A DNA stretch of 17,154 nt from Poronia punctata (GCA_022579005.1 MU401897.1:1-17154); one strand, 5' to 3'; shown: positions 1 through 10,772, counted from the stretch's first letter. Program-made: numbers and translations. Notes: generated from the letters alone by a model not told the origin.

Positions 1-2499
1 TAATATATTAATTACTTTATTAAAGCTTTTTAAGCTAAAATTATTAGCTACTTTTTAAAATATAATATATTTTTATTATTAATATAATATTTTTTATATA
101 TTTTAGCTTTATAATATATAATTTTTATAAGCTTTATAAAAATAAAGTTTTTAGTTTATAGTTTATAAACTATTTTATAAAACTATATTAAAGCTATTAA
201 TTTAAAAGCTATTTTGCTTTAAGCTAATTTTTTAGCTTTAATATATAAAATATATTAGTTATAAATAATAACTTTAGCTTTTTTTAAAAAAATAAGCAGT
301 TTTTATACTTTTAATAATAACTTTTACTAAATAAGTTATTATTACTATTTATATAATATATAATATATAAATTAAGTATATATATTAGTACTTTTTACCT
401 TTTTACTTTTAAAAATTATTTATAATTATATAGTAAAAGTTTAGCACTTTATAAGCTTATAAGTTTATAATTTATATTTTTATTATTAAATAAGCTAATA
501 AATATAAATTTAATTAAGCTTTTTAAGCTGCTTTAATAGTATAAGCTAATATTTTACTTTTTTTTTTTAAATAAAACTTTTGCTAATAACTGCTATACTT
601 ACTATAGCAGCTTGCTAACTAATTAAAGCTTTTTTTTAAGTATTAATATTATATTTTTATATTAAATTCTTTTAGCTATATAATTTAGCTTTTTAAATAG
701 TTTATTTGCTAGGTTTAATATGCTTAATTAATATTTTATATTAAAATTAAACTATGCTAGCTTATATATTTAATAAATAAGCTTTTTTAAAAAGTTTTAT
801 GCTAATAAATTAACTATGCTTTTTAAAGCTATCTAATTTATTTATATTATAAAGGTTTTATTTATTTTTTAAAAATATTATTATTAAAACTAATTACTTT
901 TTATAATTATTAAAAACTTTTATTAGCTTATTATTTATTTAGTTTTTATATTTATAAGCTTTTATAATTAATAAGTAACTAATTTTTATGTTTTTTTATA
1001 AAGTTATAATAATATTTTTAATATTACTTTTATTAACATATTTATTTTTATTTTAATATTTAAATAGCTATTTTAGTAGTAAAAAGTAGTTATTAATATA
1101 AAAGCTTTTTTTATATTTTTAAACGCTTAATTTATATTTAAAGTTTATTTAAAAATATAGTTTAGTAAAGTATAACTTTTTAAAATTGCTATAATTAGCA
1201 TAATAATATTTATATACTTAGCTATAAACTTTTTATAAAAGTTTATTAACTTTAAAAATATTTATATATTATATATTAAAATTAATACTTTTTATTTTTA
1301 AATAGCAACAACTTTTTAAAAATTTATTTTTATTTTTTTAGTTATAATAATAAACTTTAAAAACTTTATTTTAGTTTTAAAAAACTTATACTTTAATAGC
1401 TTTATAAATAATTAATATTTTATTAACTGCTTATAAACTAATTAAAAGTGCTTTTTTATTTTTTTTATTTTTTTAAAAAATTATAATATTATTTAAATAA
1501 ACTATATAAATATAATTTACTAGTTTAGCTAATACTTTATATATATAAGCTTAAAAAGTTATAAAAGTTTTAATTAATTTAAAAAATATAACTATATACT
1601 TAAAATGCTTATATTTTATTTAAAAAGTAATTTTTTATTTATTACTATATTTAATTTAAATATAATAGTAAGCATTTTTAAAGTTTAGCTTTAAAAAAAC
1701 TTTTATTAACTTTAGCTTATTTTTTACTTTTAATATAAAAAGTAAAAAAATATTTATTTTTTATAATTATTTTATTTAAGCTTTTATAATTAATATAAAG
1801 CTTTATAATTTTAATTTTTTAATATAAATAAAATAAAACCTTTTATAAAAGCTTTTAAGTACTATATATAGCTTATTTAAAAGTTGTTTTTAAAATATTT
1901 TTTAAATACTTATTATAAAGCTTTTATAATAAAATAAATTAAACTAAATAGTACTTATGCTTTTTTTACTAAGTTTATTATATATTATATTTTTTTTAGC
2001 ACTAATAACGTTTTTATTAATAGCTTAAAGTATATATACTAAAACGCTTTAAAATACTTAAGTAAATTAATTTTATTTTTAGTACTAAGCTTTTTATTAA
2101 TTTTAAAAAATAGTAACTTTTTTTTAAAACTAATATTTATACTTATAAAGTTAGTAATTTATACTATTTAACTATTAACTATATTTTTAGCAAACTTTTT
2201 AAAATTTATTTTTTAATATTTATTATAAAAGTATTAAATAAAAGCTATATTTAATAGTATACTTTACTAACTTATTTTTAATTATAATATTAAAAGCTTT
2301 AATATTTTTTATTTTTTATTTTTTATATAAAATACTTATTTAAAAGTTTTTTTAATCTTTTAAACATTAATTATTTAAAAACTAGCTATATAAGCTACTT
2401 AGTACTTTATTAGCTTTTTATTTAGTTTTATTAATAAAAGTAATAAAATATTTACTTTTTATAAACTTTTTTTTTTAAAGTTTTTATATATAATATTAA
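1..2499 (-). mobile_element. Copy I: truncated Ty3/gypsy chromovirus interior
   Basis: This internal fragment aligns over its whole length with 11860-14372 of the complete copy III, in the same orientation. It holds, reading the minus strand from high to low coordinates, the region before RT, RT, RNase H and the first residues of the integrase zinc finger. It continues beyond the left edge of the window. In a hand alignment of 91-147 with 11950-12006 I count 14 transitions and one transversion, and in all 14 transitions copy I carries the A or T. Positions 1-660 contain no TC or GA dinucleotide. The right end stops abruptly where an LTR begins at 2500, and the sequence expected to follow (the 14376 equivalent) is not found at 8209, so no clean insertion site can be shown. 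Confidence 0.9.
1000..1900 (-). pseudogene. Copy I pol remnant: reverse transcriptase
   Basis: This is the decayed RT domain of copy I, equivalent to 12865-13770 of copy III. The catalytic YxDD box is at 1488-1499 and reads Y-L-N-N (TAT TTA AAT AAT), both Asp codons having gone from GAY to AAT. The LDxKDAYH box lies near 1665-1690. Frame-disrupting stops are TAA and TAG. Identification rests on alignment with copy III, where the same boxes are easier to read. The copy has no coding potential. Confidence 0.85.
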
Positions 2500-2733
2500 T
2501 ATAAAGGTTTAAGCAATAGGGTAGTTGCAAGGTAATGTTGCTAGCAATTTTAAAAACTAAGTATATTAAATAACTTTTATTTAGTTAACTAAGTAAGTAA
2601 CCAAGCTAGCTAAAAAAATAAAAAAAGTATAACTATTTAAACTATAGCTAATAGTTAGCATAGGTTTAGCTTATATATAGTTTATATACTATTAGCGCAG
2701 CTAGTAGGTTTTATAAGTAAGTGCTTTATTATA
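2500..2733 (-). repeat. LTR 1 (3' LTR of copy II)
   Basis: This 234-bp copy of the family LTR starts tataaagg, where the least mutated LTR has tgtaaggg, and ends ttata, where the intact ones end ttaca. On the minus strand it is the downstream (3') LTR, because the interior of copy II lies to its right. Bases 2734-2747 are the decayed polypurine tract on the minus strand. The left 5 bp (attaa) and the 5 bp right of LTR 2 (tttta) do not match as a target duplication. Confidence 0.85.
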
Positions 2734-2769
2734 TTCCTTTTTTTTTAAGTTGCTAGTTTTTAGCAATAA

Positions 2770-3985
2770 AGTATATATAAGTATATTTAAAAAATTTTAG
2801 CTTTATATTTTTAGCTAATTAGCTACTTTTATTTTATACTTTACTATTGCTTAGTTACTAGCTTATATTATAATATATTTTAAACTTAGTTATTAGTTTT
2901 TTATTTTTTTATATAATAATATTTTTATATATTTTTTTTTATTGCTAGTTTTTAAAAGTATGCTTGCTATAATGCTTTTTTTTTTAGTTATTTTATATTA
3001 GCTTTATATACTTATAGCCTTTTTGTTTAGATTTTAGTTAGTTATGCTTTAATTATATAGTTGCTAATCTTGCTGCTAATAATAAAAATAGTAAGTAACT
3101 AGGAAAAATTAACATTTTTAATATTAAACTTTACATTTATTATATTACTAGTATATATATTAATTTTTATATTTGCTATATTTGCTAACTTTTTAAGCTT
3201 AGCTATATTTAATATAAAGTAAACTATTACGTTTATTATTTTATACGTTTATTATTTATTTTTTAAATATATATATTAATTAACTTTGCTAAATTTTACT
3301 AATTTTAGTTAGTACTACTTAGTAAATTATTTACTATATTATTTTTTTAAATATATATGTTTTTTTTTTTAATAACTATGTGCGCTATAAAGTTAACAAC
3401 TTTAAAGTTTATATTATTATACTAAATATTATTTATATAAGCTGCTGCATTTTTTATTTTAAAAAAGCTTTGCTAGCTTTTTAATAAGCTATTGCTTTTT
3501 TAAAAAAAGTTATATTTTTTAAAAATAAAAACTTTTGCTATATTACTATATATTAAAAATTAACTAATATTTGCTTTTTGCTTAGTACTTTAATTGCTTT
3601 TTAAGTTATTAATACTATTTATTAATTATTTATTAATTATTTATTATTTATTAGCTTAATATTAATATAGCTTTAGCTAAACTTTTAGCTTTTTGTTTAA
3701 AACTAGCTTAATAGCTTAGTTTTAAAAGCTACTACTATAATGCTTTTTATTAAAGCGTAGTATATTTTTTTAGCTAACTTAAATATATACTTAAATTAGC
3801 TTATTTAGCTTTTTATTAATATTATTTTTAATAAGCTAGACTTTTTTAGCTACTTTATAAATTTTATAATTATAAGTATTTTTTTTATATTACTAAGTTT
3901 ATTTAAAATAATATAATTTATAATATACTTACTACTTTAGCTATAGCTTTTACTTATTTTAACTATTATAGCTTTTTTTTAATAG
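2770..3985 (-). other. Copy II 3' segment, not shared with copy III
   Basis: These 1.2 kb lie between the end of the shared pol sequence and the polypurine tract/LTR. They occupy the same position as 9032-10310 in copy III and are of similar length, but apart from a short stretch next to the LTR (to about 2800) I find no alignment between the two. Very few informative bases survive, and no domain can be recognised on either strand. It could be a subfamily-specific 3' untranslated region, an extra reading frame, or unrelated DNA brought in by recombination. Confidence 0.6.
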
Positions 3986-6477
3986 CTAACTATAGTTATT
4001 TTTTTAATATAGTATGTTTTTTTTAATAGCTACTTTTTAGCTTTTGCTTGCTAATATTTTTTAGTAATAATATTTTTTATATTAATAGTAAGTTAAAGTT
4101 ATTATAAGCTTAATTATATATAAGTTTTTAGTTTTTATAGTACTATAGCTTAGTTAATTACTTTAATAATAGCTTGCTAGCTTTTATTAACTAATTTTTA
4201 TACTTTTATACTTTTTAGTGCTTATATGCTAATATAATTACTTTATTTATTATTTTATTTAATATAAACTTTTTTAACTTTTTTTTTATATTAGTTTAAT
4301 AAATAGCTTATATTTACTAAATATTTAGCTAGCTTTTAAATATTATATTTTACTAGCTAGCTTTTTTATTTTATTAAATATTTTTATTTATTTTAGTTTT
4401 TTTAATATTAAATAATTTTTTTTACTACTAATTCTTTTTATTTATTTTTTAACTTAAGTAGCGCTATTTTGCTATTGTTTTTTAGCTAGTTTATTTATAA
4501 TTTAAATAATAATATAAAAAATATATTATAAATTTAAAAATAAATTTTAAGTAACTAGATTTAGTATGCTTAAGTTTTTACTTTTTTAATAACTTTAACT
4601 TAAATATATATAAAAGCTAGCTTTTTTTTATACTTAAACTTAAAATATATTATTAATAGCTTTATTATATTACTTATTTAAAACTTTTTTAATATATAAT
4701 GCTTATTATAATATTTTTATATTAATTTTACTATTTACTTTTAATACTTATAAACTATATAATATATAGCTTTTATTTACTATAGCTTTTTTTTTACTTT
4801 TTAAATATTAAATTAAAGCTAGTTTAATATATACTTAATACTTTTTAAGTAGTATTTATATAGCGCTTTAAATAGTAAATAGCTTATAATAGTATATTAG
4901 CTATTATTATATATAAACTTAATATTTATTAGCATTTTAATTTAGCTATTTAGCTTATTATTATAAAAAGTATAAAAGTACTTTTTTAAAGTTTAGTATA
5001 CTTGTTTTATTTAGCTATTAGTTTAAAAGTATTATATAGTAAATAGCTGTTAATATATTTTTTATACTTTATAAAACTTTTTTTAAAATTTGCTTATAAT
5101 AAGTTTATTTTTATTTTTTATAATCTTTTTTAAAAACTTATATTAGTAGTTTATTTTATAATATATAATTATTATAAGTTTAGTAATATTAAATGTTTTT
5201 TATATAAAAATAAATAATATTATTTTTATAAACTAGTTTATAATAACTAAAATTATATTATAAACGTTATTATTTATTTTTATATATAAAAGTAGTTTTA
5301 TAAAAAAAAATAAGCTAATTTTTTAAAAAAGCTATTTTAATAAAAGTAATAACTAAAGCTTTTTTATATTATATATAGCTAGTAATATATTTTTAAATAT
5401 TTTATTTTAAGCTTTTTTAATAAAACTTATATTATAATAACTTAGCTATTTTTATTTTTTTTATATATTTAGCTTTTAAATTATTATAGTACTAATATAT
5501 TAGTTGCTTTAATAAAGCTTTTTAAGCTAAAATTATTAGCTGCTTTTTAAAATATAATATACTTTTATTATTAATATAATATTTTTTATATATTTTAGCT
5601 TTATAATATATAATTTTTACTAGTTTTATAAAAATAAAGTTTTTAGCTTATAGTTTATAAACTATTTTATAAAACTATATTAAAGCTATTAGTTTAAAAG
5701 CTATTTTATTTTAAGCTAATTTTTTAGCTTTAGCATATAAAATATATTAATTATAAATAATAACTTTAGCTTTTTTTTTAAAAAAAGCAGTTTTTATACT
5801 TTTAATAATAGCTTTTACTAAATAAGTTACTATTATTATTTATATAGTATATAATATATAAGTTAAGCATATATATTAGTGCTTTTTACTTTTTTGCTTT
5901 TATAAATTGTTTATAATTATATAGCAAAAGTTTAGCGCTTTATAAGCTTATAAGTTTATAATTTATGCTTTTATTATTAAATAAGCTAATAAGTATAAGT
6001 TTAATAAAGCTTTTTAAGCTACTTTAGTAGCATAAGCTAATGCTTTTTTTTTTATAAACAAAACTTTTATTAATAACTACTATATTTTTTATAGCAGCTT
6101 GCTAACTAATTAAAGCTTTTTTTTAAATATTAATTTTATATTTTTATATTAAATCTTTTTAGCTATATAATTTAGCTTTTTTAATAGTTTATTTGCTAGG
6201 TTTAATATGCTTAATTAGTATTTTATATTAAAATTAAACTATATTAGCTTATATATTTAATAAGCAAGCTTTTTATAAAAGTTTTACGCTAGTAAGTTAA
6301 CTACGGTTTTTAAAGCTATATAGTTTATTTATATTATAAAAGTTTTGTTTATTTTTTTTAAAATACTATTACTAGTGCTTATAGCTTTTTATAATTACTA
6401 AAAGCCTTTATTAGCTTATTACTTATTTAGTTTTTATATTTATAAGCTTTTATAATTAATAAGTAACTAGTTTTTAT
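3986..6477 (-). pseudogene. Copy II pol remnant: RNase H part, integrase, chromodomain
   Basis: The segment aligns with about 10311-12850 of copy III. By that alignment it carries the chromodomain at roughly 4250-4420, the integrase C-terminal domain and D,D,E core at about 4440-5290, the integrase zinc finger at about 5300-5510, and most of RNase H up to about 6477. The break on the right falls inside RNase H, near the equivalent of the VAYRSRKL-like stretch at 12826-12856. RT is absent. Mutation is heavier than in copy III, and most Cys, His, Asp, Glu and Trp codons are lost. Confidence 0.8.
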
Positions 6478-6945
6478 TTTTTTATTACTAAAGCTTATAT
6501 AATTGCTTTTAAAAAGTTTGCTTAAATAGCTTTAAGTTAACATTCTTTTACTAAATAAACTTTTAAAAATTATTAAAAGTAGCTTTGTTTTTTAAGTTAT
6601 TATAATTTAATATATTTTAATAAAAACGCTAATTTATTTAAATATTAAACTTAGCTTGTATTAAAGCTTATATAATTTATATTAAATTTTTATAGCTAAG
6701 CTTTTGCTAGTTACCTTTTTTTATAGCTATAATTTAGTTTTTAATTTTTATAGTAGTAGCATTTTACTTTAGCTGCTTATAGTTATATATAAAAGCTTTA
6801 GCGTTATTTTTACATTATAGCTTTTTTGCTTAGCAACTAGCTAAAGCAGCTATATATTTTAGTTTATTATATTAATAGTTTAATTTAAAAAGTTATTTTT
6901 TTAGCTTTTTAAACTTTTATAAAAACTATTACAATAAAAGCTTTT
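6473..6945 (+). repeat. Direct repeat in copy II, left unit
   Basis: This stretch is a second copy of 7107-7587 and corresponds to about 15078-15560 (gag) in copy III. Both units start gtttttattttttta and run through the same landmarks, such as aaaagtttgcttaaatagct. They part at about 6945 and 7587. The unit joins RNase H sequence directly to gag sequence. Short homology (tttttat) lies at the junction. Confidence 0.85.
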
Positions 6946-7964
6946 ATTATATATGCTGCTATATAATATATACTACTTTATTAAAACCTTTTTTAATTTT
7001 TTTAAAGCTTATATTAATAGTTAAAAGCTAATTAGCTATCATTTTTTAGCAATATAGCCCTTTTAAGCTTTTATATTAGTACTTGCTAATTAAAAAAAAA
7101 TTTAAGTTTTTATTTTTTTATTATTAAAGCTTATATAATTACTTTTAAAAAGTTTGCTTAAATAGCTTTAAATTAAGGTTTTTTTATTAAATAAACTTTT
7201 AAAAGTTATTAAAAATAGCTTTTTTTTAAGTTATTATAATTTAATATATTTTAATAAAAACGCTAATTTATTTAAATATTAAATTTAGTTTATATTAAAG
7301 CTTATATAATTTATATTAAGTTTTTATAGCTAAGCTTTTGCTAATTGCTTTTTTTTATAGCTATAATTTAGTTTTTAATTTTTATAGTAGTAGTATTTTA
7401 CTTTAGCTTTTTATAGTTATATATAAATACTTTAGCATTATTTTTACATTATAGCTTTTTTTACTTAGTAAGTAAGTAAAATAATTATAAGTTTTAATTT
7501 ATTATATTAATAATTTAGTTTAAAAAATTATTTGTTTAGCTTTTTAAACTTTTATAAAAACTTTTATAATAAACGCTTTTATTAAATAAACTACTATATA
7601 ATAATAGCTTAAAGTAAAAAAAATAGCTTTTACTTTTTTAACTTTTTTAAAAGTTGCTAGCTATTAGCTAATTATTTATTTTAATAAGTAGCATATTTTA
7701 TTTTAAGTTTTTTAGTTTATTATTAAGTTTTTTGCTTTTTTATTATATTTATTATTGCTTTTTTATTTTTAACTATTTATAAATTTTACTTAACTATTAG
7801 CTAGTTTTTTTAGTTTTTATTGCTTATTTTTAGTATTAAGTCTATTAAGCTTATTTATATTGTTGCTAGTTATTTACTTAGTAGTTATAAACTATATTTA
7901 GTTTTTAATTTAAATTTTTTAGCTAAATATTATATTATAATTTAAAAATATAAAAATAAAAATA
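6946..7964 (-). pseudogene. Copy II gag remnant
   Basis: The segment aligns with about 14930-15944 of copy III, the N-terminal three quarters of gag. The start codon seen in copy III (ATG at 15910) is ATA here, from a G-to-A change, so the remnant has lost its start. The zinc knuckle at the C-terminal end of gag falls in the deleted part. It is bounded on the right by LTR 2. Confidence 0.75.
7107..7587 (+). repeat. Direct repeat in copy II, right unit
   Basis: This is the gag-derived partner of 6473-6945, in its normal position relative to the 5' LTR of copy II. The two units have both diverged by transitions, so the duplication is older than at least part of the mutation. Confidence 0.85.
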
Positions 7965-8208
7965 TATAAAAGTTTAAGTAATAAAGTAATTATAAAGTAA
8001 TATTGCTAATAATTTTAAAAACTAAATATATTAAATAACTTTTATTTAGTTAGCTAAATAAGTAACTAAACTAGTTAAAAAAATTAAAAAAATTAAAAAA
8101 AGTATAACTAGTAAAGCCTTAGCTATTAGTTAGCATAGCTTTAGCTAGTATATAATTTGTATGCAAATAGCTTAGCAAGTAGGTTCCCTAGCTAGGTGCC
8201 TTGTTACA
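7965..8208 (-). repeat. LTR 2 (5' LTR of copy II)
   Basis: This 244-bp LTR copy ends in an unmutated ttaca on the plus strand. It keeps a 12-bp stretch (8174-8185, agcaagtaggtt) that LTR 3 also has and LTRs 4 and 5 lack. Near 8078-8102 it carries tandem attaaaaaa units that the other LTRs do not, which accounts for most of its extra length. Confidence 0.9.
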
Positions 8209-8409
8209 TTTTAACCTATTGATTTTTATATATAAAAAGCCTAAGCGTAGTACTATAGAAATATAAAAGTTTTTAAAGCTATAATAGTTAAAGTAAGGTT
8301 TTAGCGCTTAAAATAAGCAACTAAAAAAAGTAGCAGTTAGCATTTTTAATAAAACTAATAAACAAGACCTTTAATACCTTTAAATAGTTATAAAAAGCTT
8401 ATTAAATAA
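8209..8409. other. 201-bp spacer outside the elements
   Basis: This sequence lies between the 5' LTR of copy II and the 3' LTR of copy IV and matches no other part of the window. It keeps tga, gaa and aagacc, words nearly absent from the flanking copies, so it looks less mutated. No reading frame or RNA gene is visible. It may be a scrap of the original locus or the end of another element. Confidence 0.6.
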
Positions 8410-8644
8410 TATAAAGGTTTAAGTAATAAAATAGTTGCAAGGTAATGTTGCTAGCAATTTTAAAAACTAAGTATATTAAATAACTTTTGTTTAGTTAGCT
8501 AAGTAAGTAACTAAACTAGCTAAAAGGATTAAAAAAAGTATAACTAGCAAAGCTTTAGCTATTAGTTAGCATAGCTTTAGCTAATAAGTAGTTTGTATAC
8601 AAATAGCTTAGCAAATAAGTTTTTTAGCTAGGTGCCTTGTTATA
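8410..8644 (-). repeat. LTR 3 (3' LTR of copy IV)
   Basis: This 235-bp LTR starts tataaagg and ends ttata, the TA-converted forms of the tgtaa...ttaca ends. It is exactly 12 bp longer than LTRs 4 and 5, owing to agcaaataagtt at 8610-8621. It is followed by the polypurine tract and 149 bp of interior before copy III interrupts it. Confidence 0.9.
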
Positions 8645-8658
8645 CTGCCCTCTTTTTT
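8645..8658 (-). promoter_or_regulatory. Polypurine tract of copy IV
   Basis: On the minus strand this reads AAAAAAGAGGGCAG directly before the 3' LTR (TATAACAAGG..., originally TGTAACA...). A purine run at this position primes plus-strand DNA synthesis in LTR retrotransposons. It fixes the element's orientation as minus, independently of the coding motifs. It is the best preserved tract of the three seen. Confidence 0.7.
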
Positions 8659-8788
8659 AAGTTGCTAGTTTTTAGCAATTTTAGCATTTATAAGTATATT
8701 TGCTAATTAGGCTTATTTTTAATTTTTTTAATTAAATTAATTTATTAGCTTTTATAAGCTGTTTTTTTATTAACTTGTTAGCTTATAC

Positions 8789-8793
8789 CTAGC
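8789..8793. repeat. Target site duplication of copy III, left
   Basis: The sequence CTAGC directly abuts the first base of LTR 4 and is repeated directly after the last base of LTR 5. Five bp is the usual duplication length for Ty3/gypsy integrases. Confidence 0.88.
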
Positions 8794-9016
8794 TGTAAGG
8801 GTTTAAGCAATAGGGTAGTTGCAAGGTAATGTTGCTAGCGATTTTAAAAACTAGGTATATTAAATAACTTTTGTCTAGTTAGCTAAGTAGGTAACTAAAC
8901 TAGCTAAAAGGATTAAAAAAGGTGTAACTAGCAAAGCCTTGGCTATTAGTCAGCGTAGCTTTAGCTAATAAGTAGTTTGTACGTAAATAGCTTTTTTAGC
9001 TAGGTGCCTTGTTATA
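8794..9016 (-). repeat. LTR 4 (3' LTR of copy III)
   Basis: This 223-bp LTR begins tgtaaggg and ends ttata (ttaca in LTR 5), giving short inverted ends TGTAA/TTACA. It differs from LTR 5 at 25 positions, all transitions and in both directions, as expected when the two LTRs are mutated independently after insertion. Confidence 0.93.
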
Positions 9017-9030
9017 CTACCTTTTTTTTT
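9017..9030 (-). promoter_or_regulatory. Polypurine tract of copy III
   Basis: On the minus strand this is AAAAAAAAAGGTAG immediately upstream of the 3' LTR. It matches the tract of copy IV with G-to-A changes. Confidence 0.65.
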
Positions 9031-10310
9031 AAGTTGCTAGTCTTTAGCAATTCTAGCATTTATAAGTATATTTGCTAATTAGGCCTATTTTTAATTTTTT
9101 TAATTAAATTAATCTATTAGCTCTTGCAAGCTGTCCTTTTGTTAACCTGTTAGCTTATACCTAGTCTTATACATTTTTTCCTATTTATAGCCTTATTTCG
9201 GTATTTACTTTTTCTTCTGGCATTATTATTTTATTAAGCTTTTTGCTAAGCAACTATTGTTATGCTACCTTTAAAGCTTTCTTATTTTAAGTTTATATAT
9301 TAGTACACCTTTAATACTAATATAAGTTAGTTGTTTTTAAACTAATAAATTTTTAATCTTAACTATAATTTTGCTTAACTAAATAATAATAAGCTAAAAA
9401 TTGCAACAATACTTAGTAAAAAGCCTTGCTAGCACTATGTTTTTAGCATATATTTAGATTTTCGTATTTGCTATTTTTGCTGCTTTAGCAACGTTAATTA
9501 TGCTTTTTATAAAAAAAACTACTAAGGTTATTGTATTATACGTTTGCTGCTCTTTTGCTTATTAGTTTGCTTAAATATTTATTTTTTTTTAAATATCTTT
9601 TGCTTTAGTTAATATAGCTTAATAAATTATATAATATGCTACTTGTTTTTGCGCTAAGATAAAAAACGCTTAGCAAAACTATTAAGCTACTATTGCTAAA
9701 GCTAAAAATAAAAACAAAAATAAAAATGCAAGTATAAACGCTACCTTATTAAACAATACTTTTATTGCTATAAGTTAACGTATATTTTGCTTATTTAAAG
9801 TAAGCTTAGCTTTTTAGCATATAGTTATTTTTAAAAAAGAGCTAGTTATACTAGTTAAAAAAAAAAAGTAATGCTGTGCTGCTATTTATTAAAAATTAGT
9901 TGCTATTTATTATTTATTAACTATTATAGTTGCCCTTTTTACTATTTATACTCTTGCTGCCTGTTTGCTAGTATATTTGCTAATATTTAGCAGTTTTATA
10001 TTAGCAAAAAAGAGCTTTTACTTAACAACTTTAATAACATTATATGCAAAGCTTAGTTTTTTATTTTTTTTTTAAAGTACTAAAATAGCCTTTTAAGCAA
10101 TTTAAATGCTTATTTATGCTAGTTATATATACTTATTTTAAAAGCTGCTAATAAAAAGCTAAACTTTAAAAAAGCTTGCAAAAATAAAAGCATTAAAGCG
10201 TTTTTTAGTATTAGCAAAGCTTATTAAAAGATTTTTGCTTATAATATAGTTTTTACTACTATTGTTAGCTTTATTTGCAATACTTATTAAATTGCGTTGT
10301 TTGTTTTTAG
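9031..10310 (-). other. 3' segment of copy III; possible extra reading frame
   Basis: About 1.3 kb lies between the last sequence shared with copy II and the polypurine tract. The right part of copy IV (16173-17154) carries the same segment; copy II has a different one. On the minus strand, the frame whose codons include the ATG at 9223-9221 reads from about 9600 to the LTR with only TAA/TAG stops. The translation is rich in Lys, Gln, Ser and Glu and helix-like, for example MPEEKVNTEIRL after that ATG and a short C-x2-C pair (YKCQNC) near the end. It matches no family I can name. TGA is rare everywhere here, so absence of TGA is weak support. It may be an additional ORF, or an untranslated region. 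Confidence 0.4.
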
Positions 10311-10628
10311 CTACGGCCGTTTTAATAATATAGTATATTATTTGCTTTTTTAGCTACCTTTTAGCTTTTGCTTGCTAACTTTTTATTTAATAATAATGCT
10401 TTTTATATTAGTAGTTTAAAGTATATTTTAAGTTATAATAAGTTTATTAAAATATAAGTTTTTATTTTTTATAATATTATAGCTTAGTTTTAGCTTGCTT
10501 AGTAATAGCTTGCTATTTTTTTATTAACTAAGTATATACTTTATAATTTAGTATTTATTATGCTAATTATAACTACTTTACTTATTATCTTACTTAGCAT
10601 AAACTCTTTTAACTTTTTTTTTATATTA

Positions 10629-10772
10629 GTTTAGTAAATAGCTTACGTTTGCTAAGTGTTTAGCTAGCTTTTAAGTATTATATTTTACTAGCTAGCCTTT
10701 TTATTTTACTAAGTATTTTTATTTACTTTAGTTTTTTTAATATTAAATAATATTTTTTATTGCCTATTTTTC
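10629..10772 (-). pseudogene. Chromodomain of copy III pol
   Basis: This is a C-terminal chromodomain of about 48 residues, the module that in chromoviruses binds methylated histone H3 and steers insertion into heterochromatin. The core at 10692-10718 reads KYLVK-stop-KG-stop, which is KYLVKWKGW once the two stops are read as mutated Trp codons. It is followed by the YNTxxxAKHLAN stretch, matching the usual TWEPxxHL. It follows the integrase C-terminal domain in frame, as in the chromovirus lineage. Confidence 0.88.

Larger units (their letters stand above)
2500..8208 (-). mobile_element. Copy II: rearranged chromovirus with both LTRs
   Basis: This 5.7-kb element is bounded by LTR 1 and LTR 2. 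Compared with copy III it shares the pol part (3986-6477 with about 10311-12850) and gag (6946-7964 with about 14930-15944). It has lost about 2 kb between them, including all of the RT core and the gag zinc knuckle. An extra copy of a 473-bp gag segment sits at that junction. Its 3' segment (2770-3985) does not align with copy III. It is heavily RIP-mutated and cannot code. It may be a recombinant of two elements rather than one damaged insertion, since no target duplication is visible. Confidence 0.8.
8410..8793 (-). mobile_element. Copy IV, left part (3' LTR and interior start)
   Basis: This is the downstream end of a chromovirus copy split by insertion of copy III. Its interior (8645-8793) aligns base for base with 9017-9160 of copy III and resumes at 16173. 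It is more mutated than copy III: for example gcttttataagctg here against gctcttgcaagctg there. It is the host of the nested insertion. Confidence 0.88.

Noticed and set aside
2500..8208. Target duplication for copy II
   Set aside because: The flanks attaa and tttta do not match, and copy I does not resume to the right of the element.
8410..9160. The five 223-244 bp repeats taken as a SINE or MITE
   Set aside because: No pol III box is readable. They lie at both ends of a complete gag-pol interior with TG...CA ends, a polypurine tract and a 5-bp duplication, so they are LTRs.
9640..10080. Plus-strand frame with lysine-rich then hydrophobic stretches, suggesting a membrane protein
   Set aside because: T-rich strands give hydrophobic translations in any frame here, and the recognised genes are all on the other strand.
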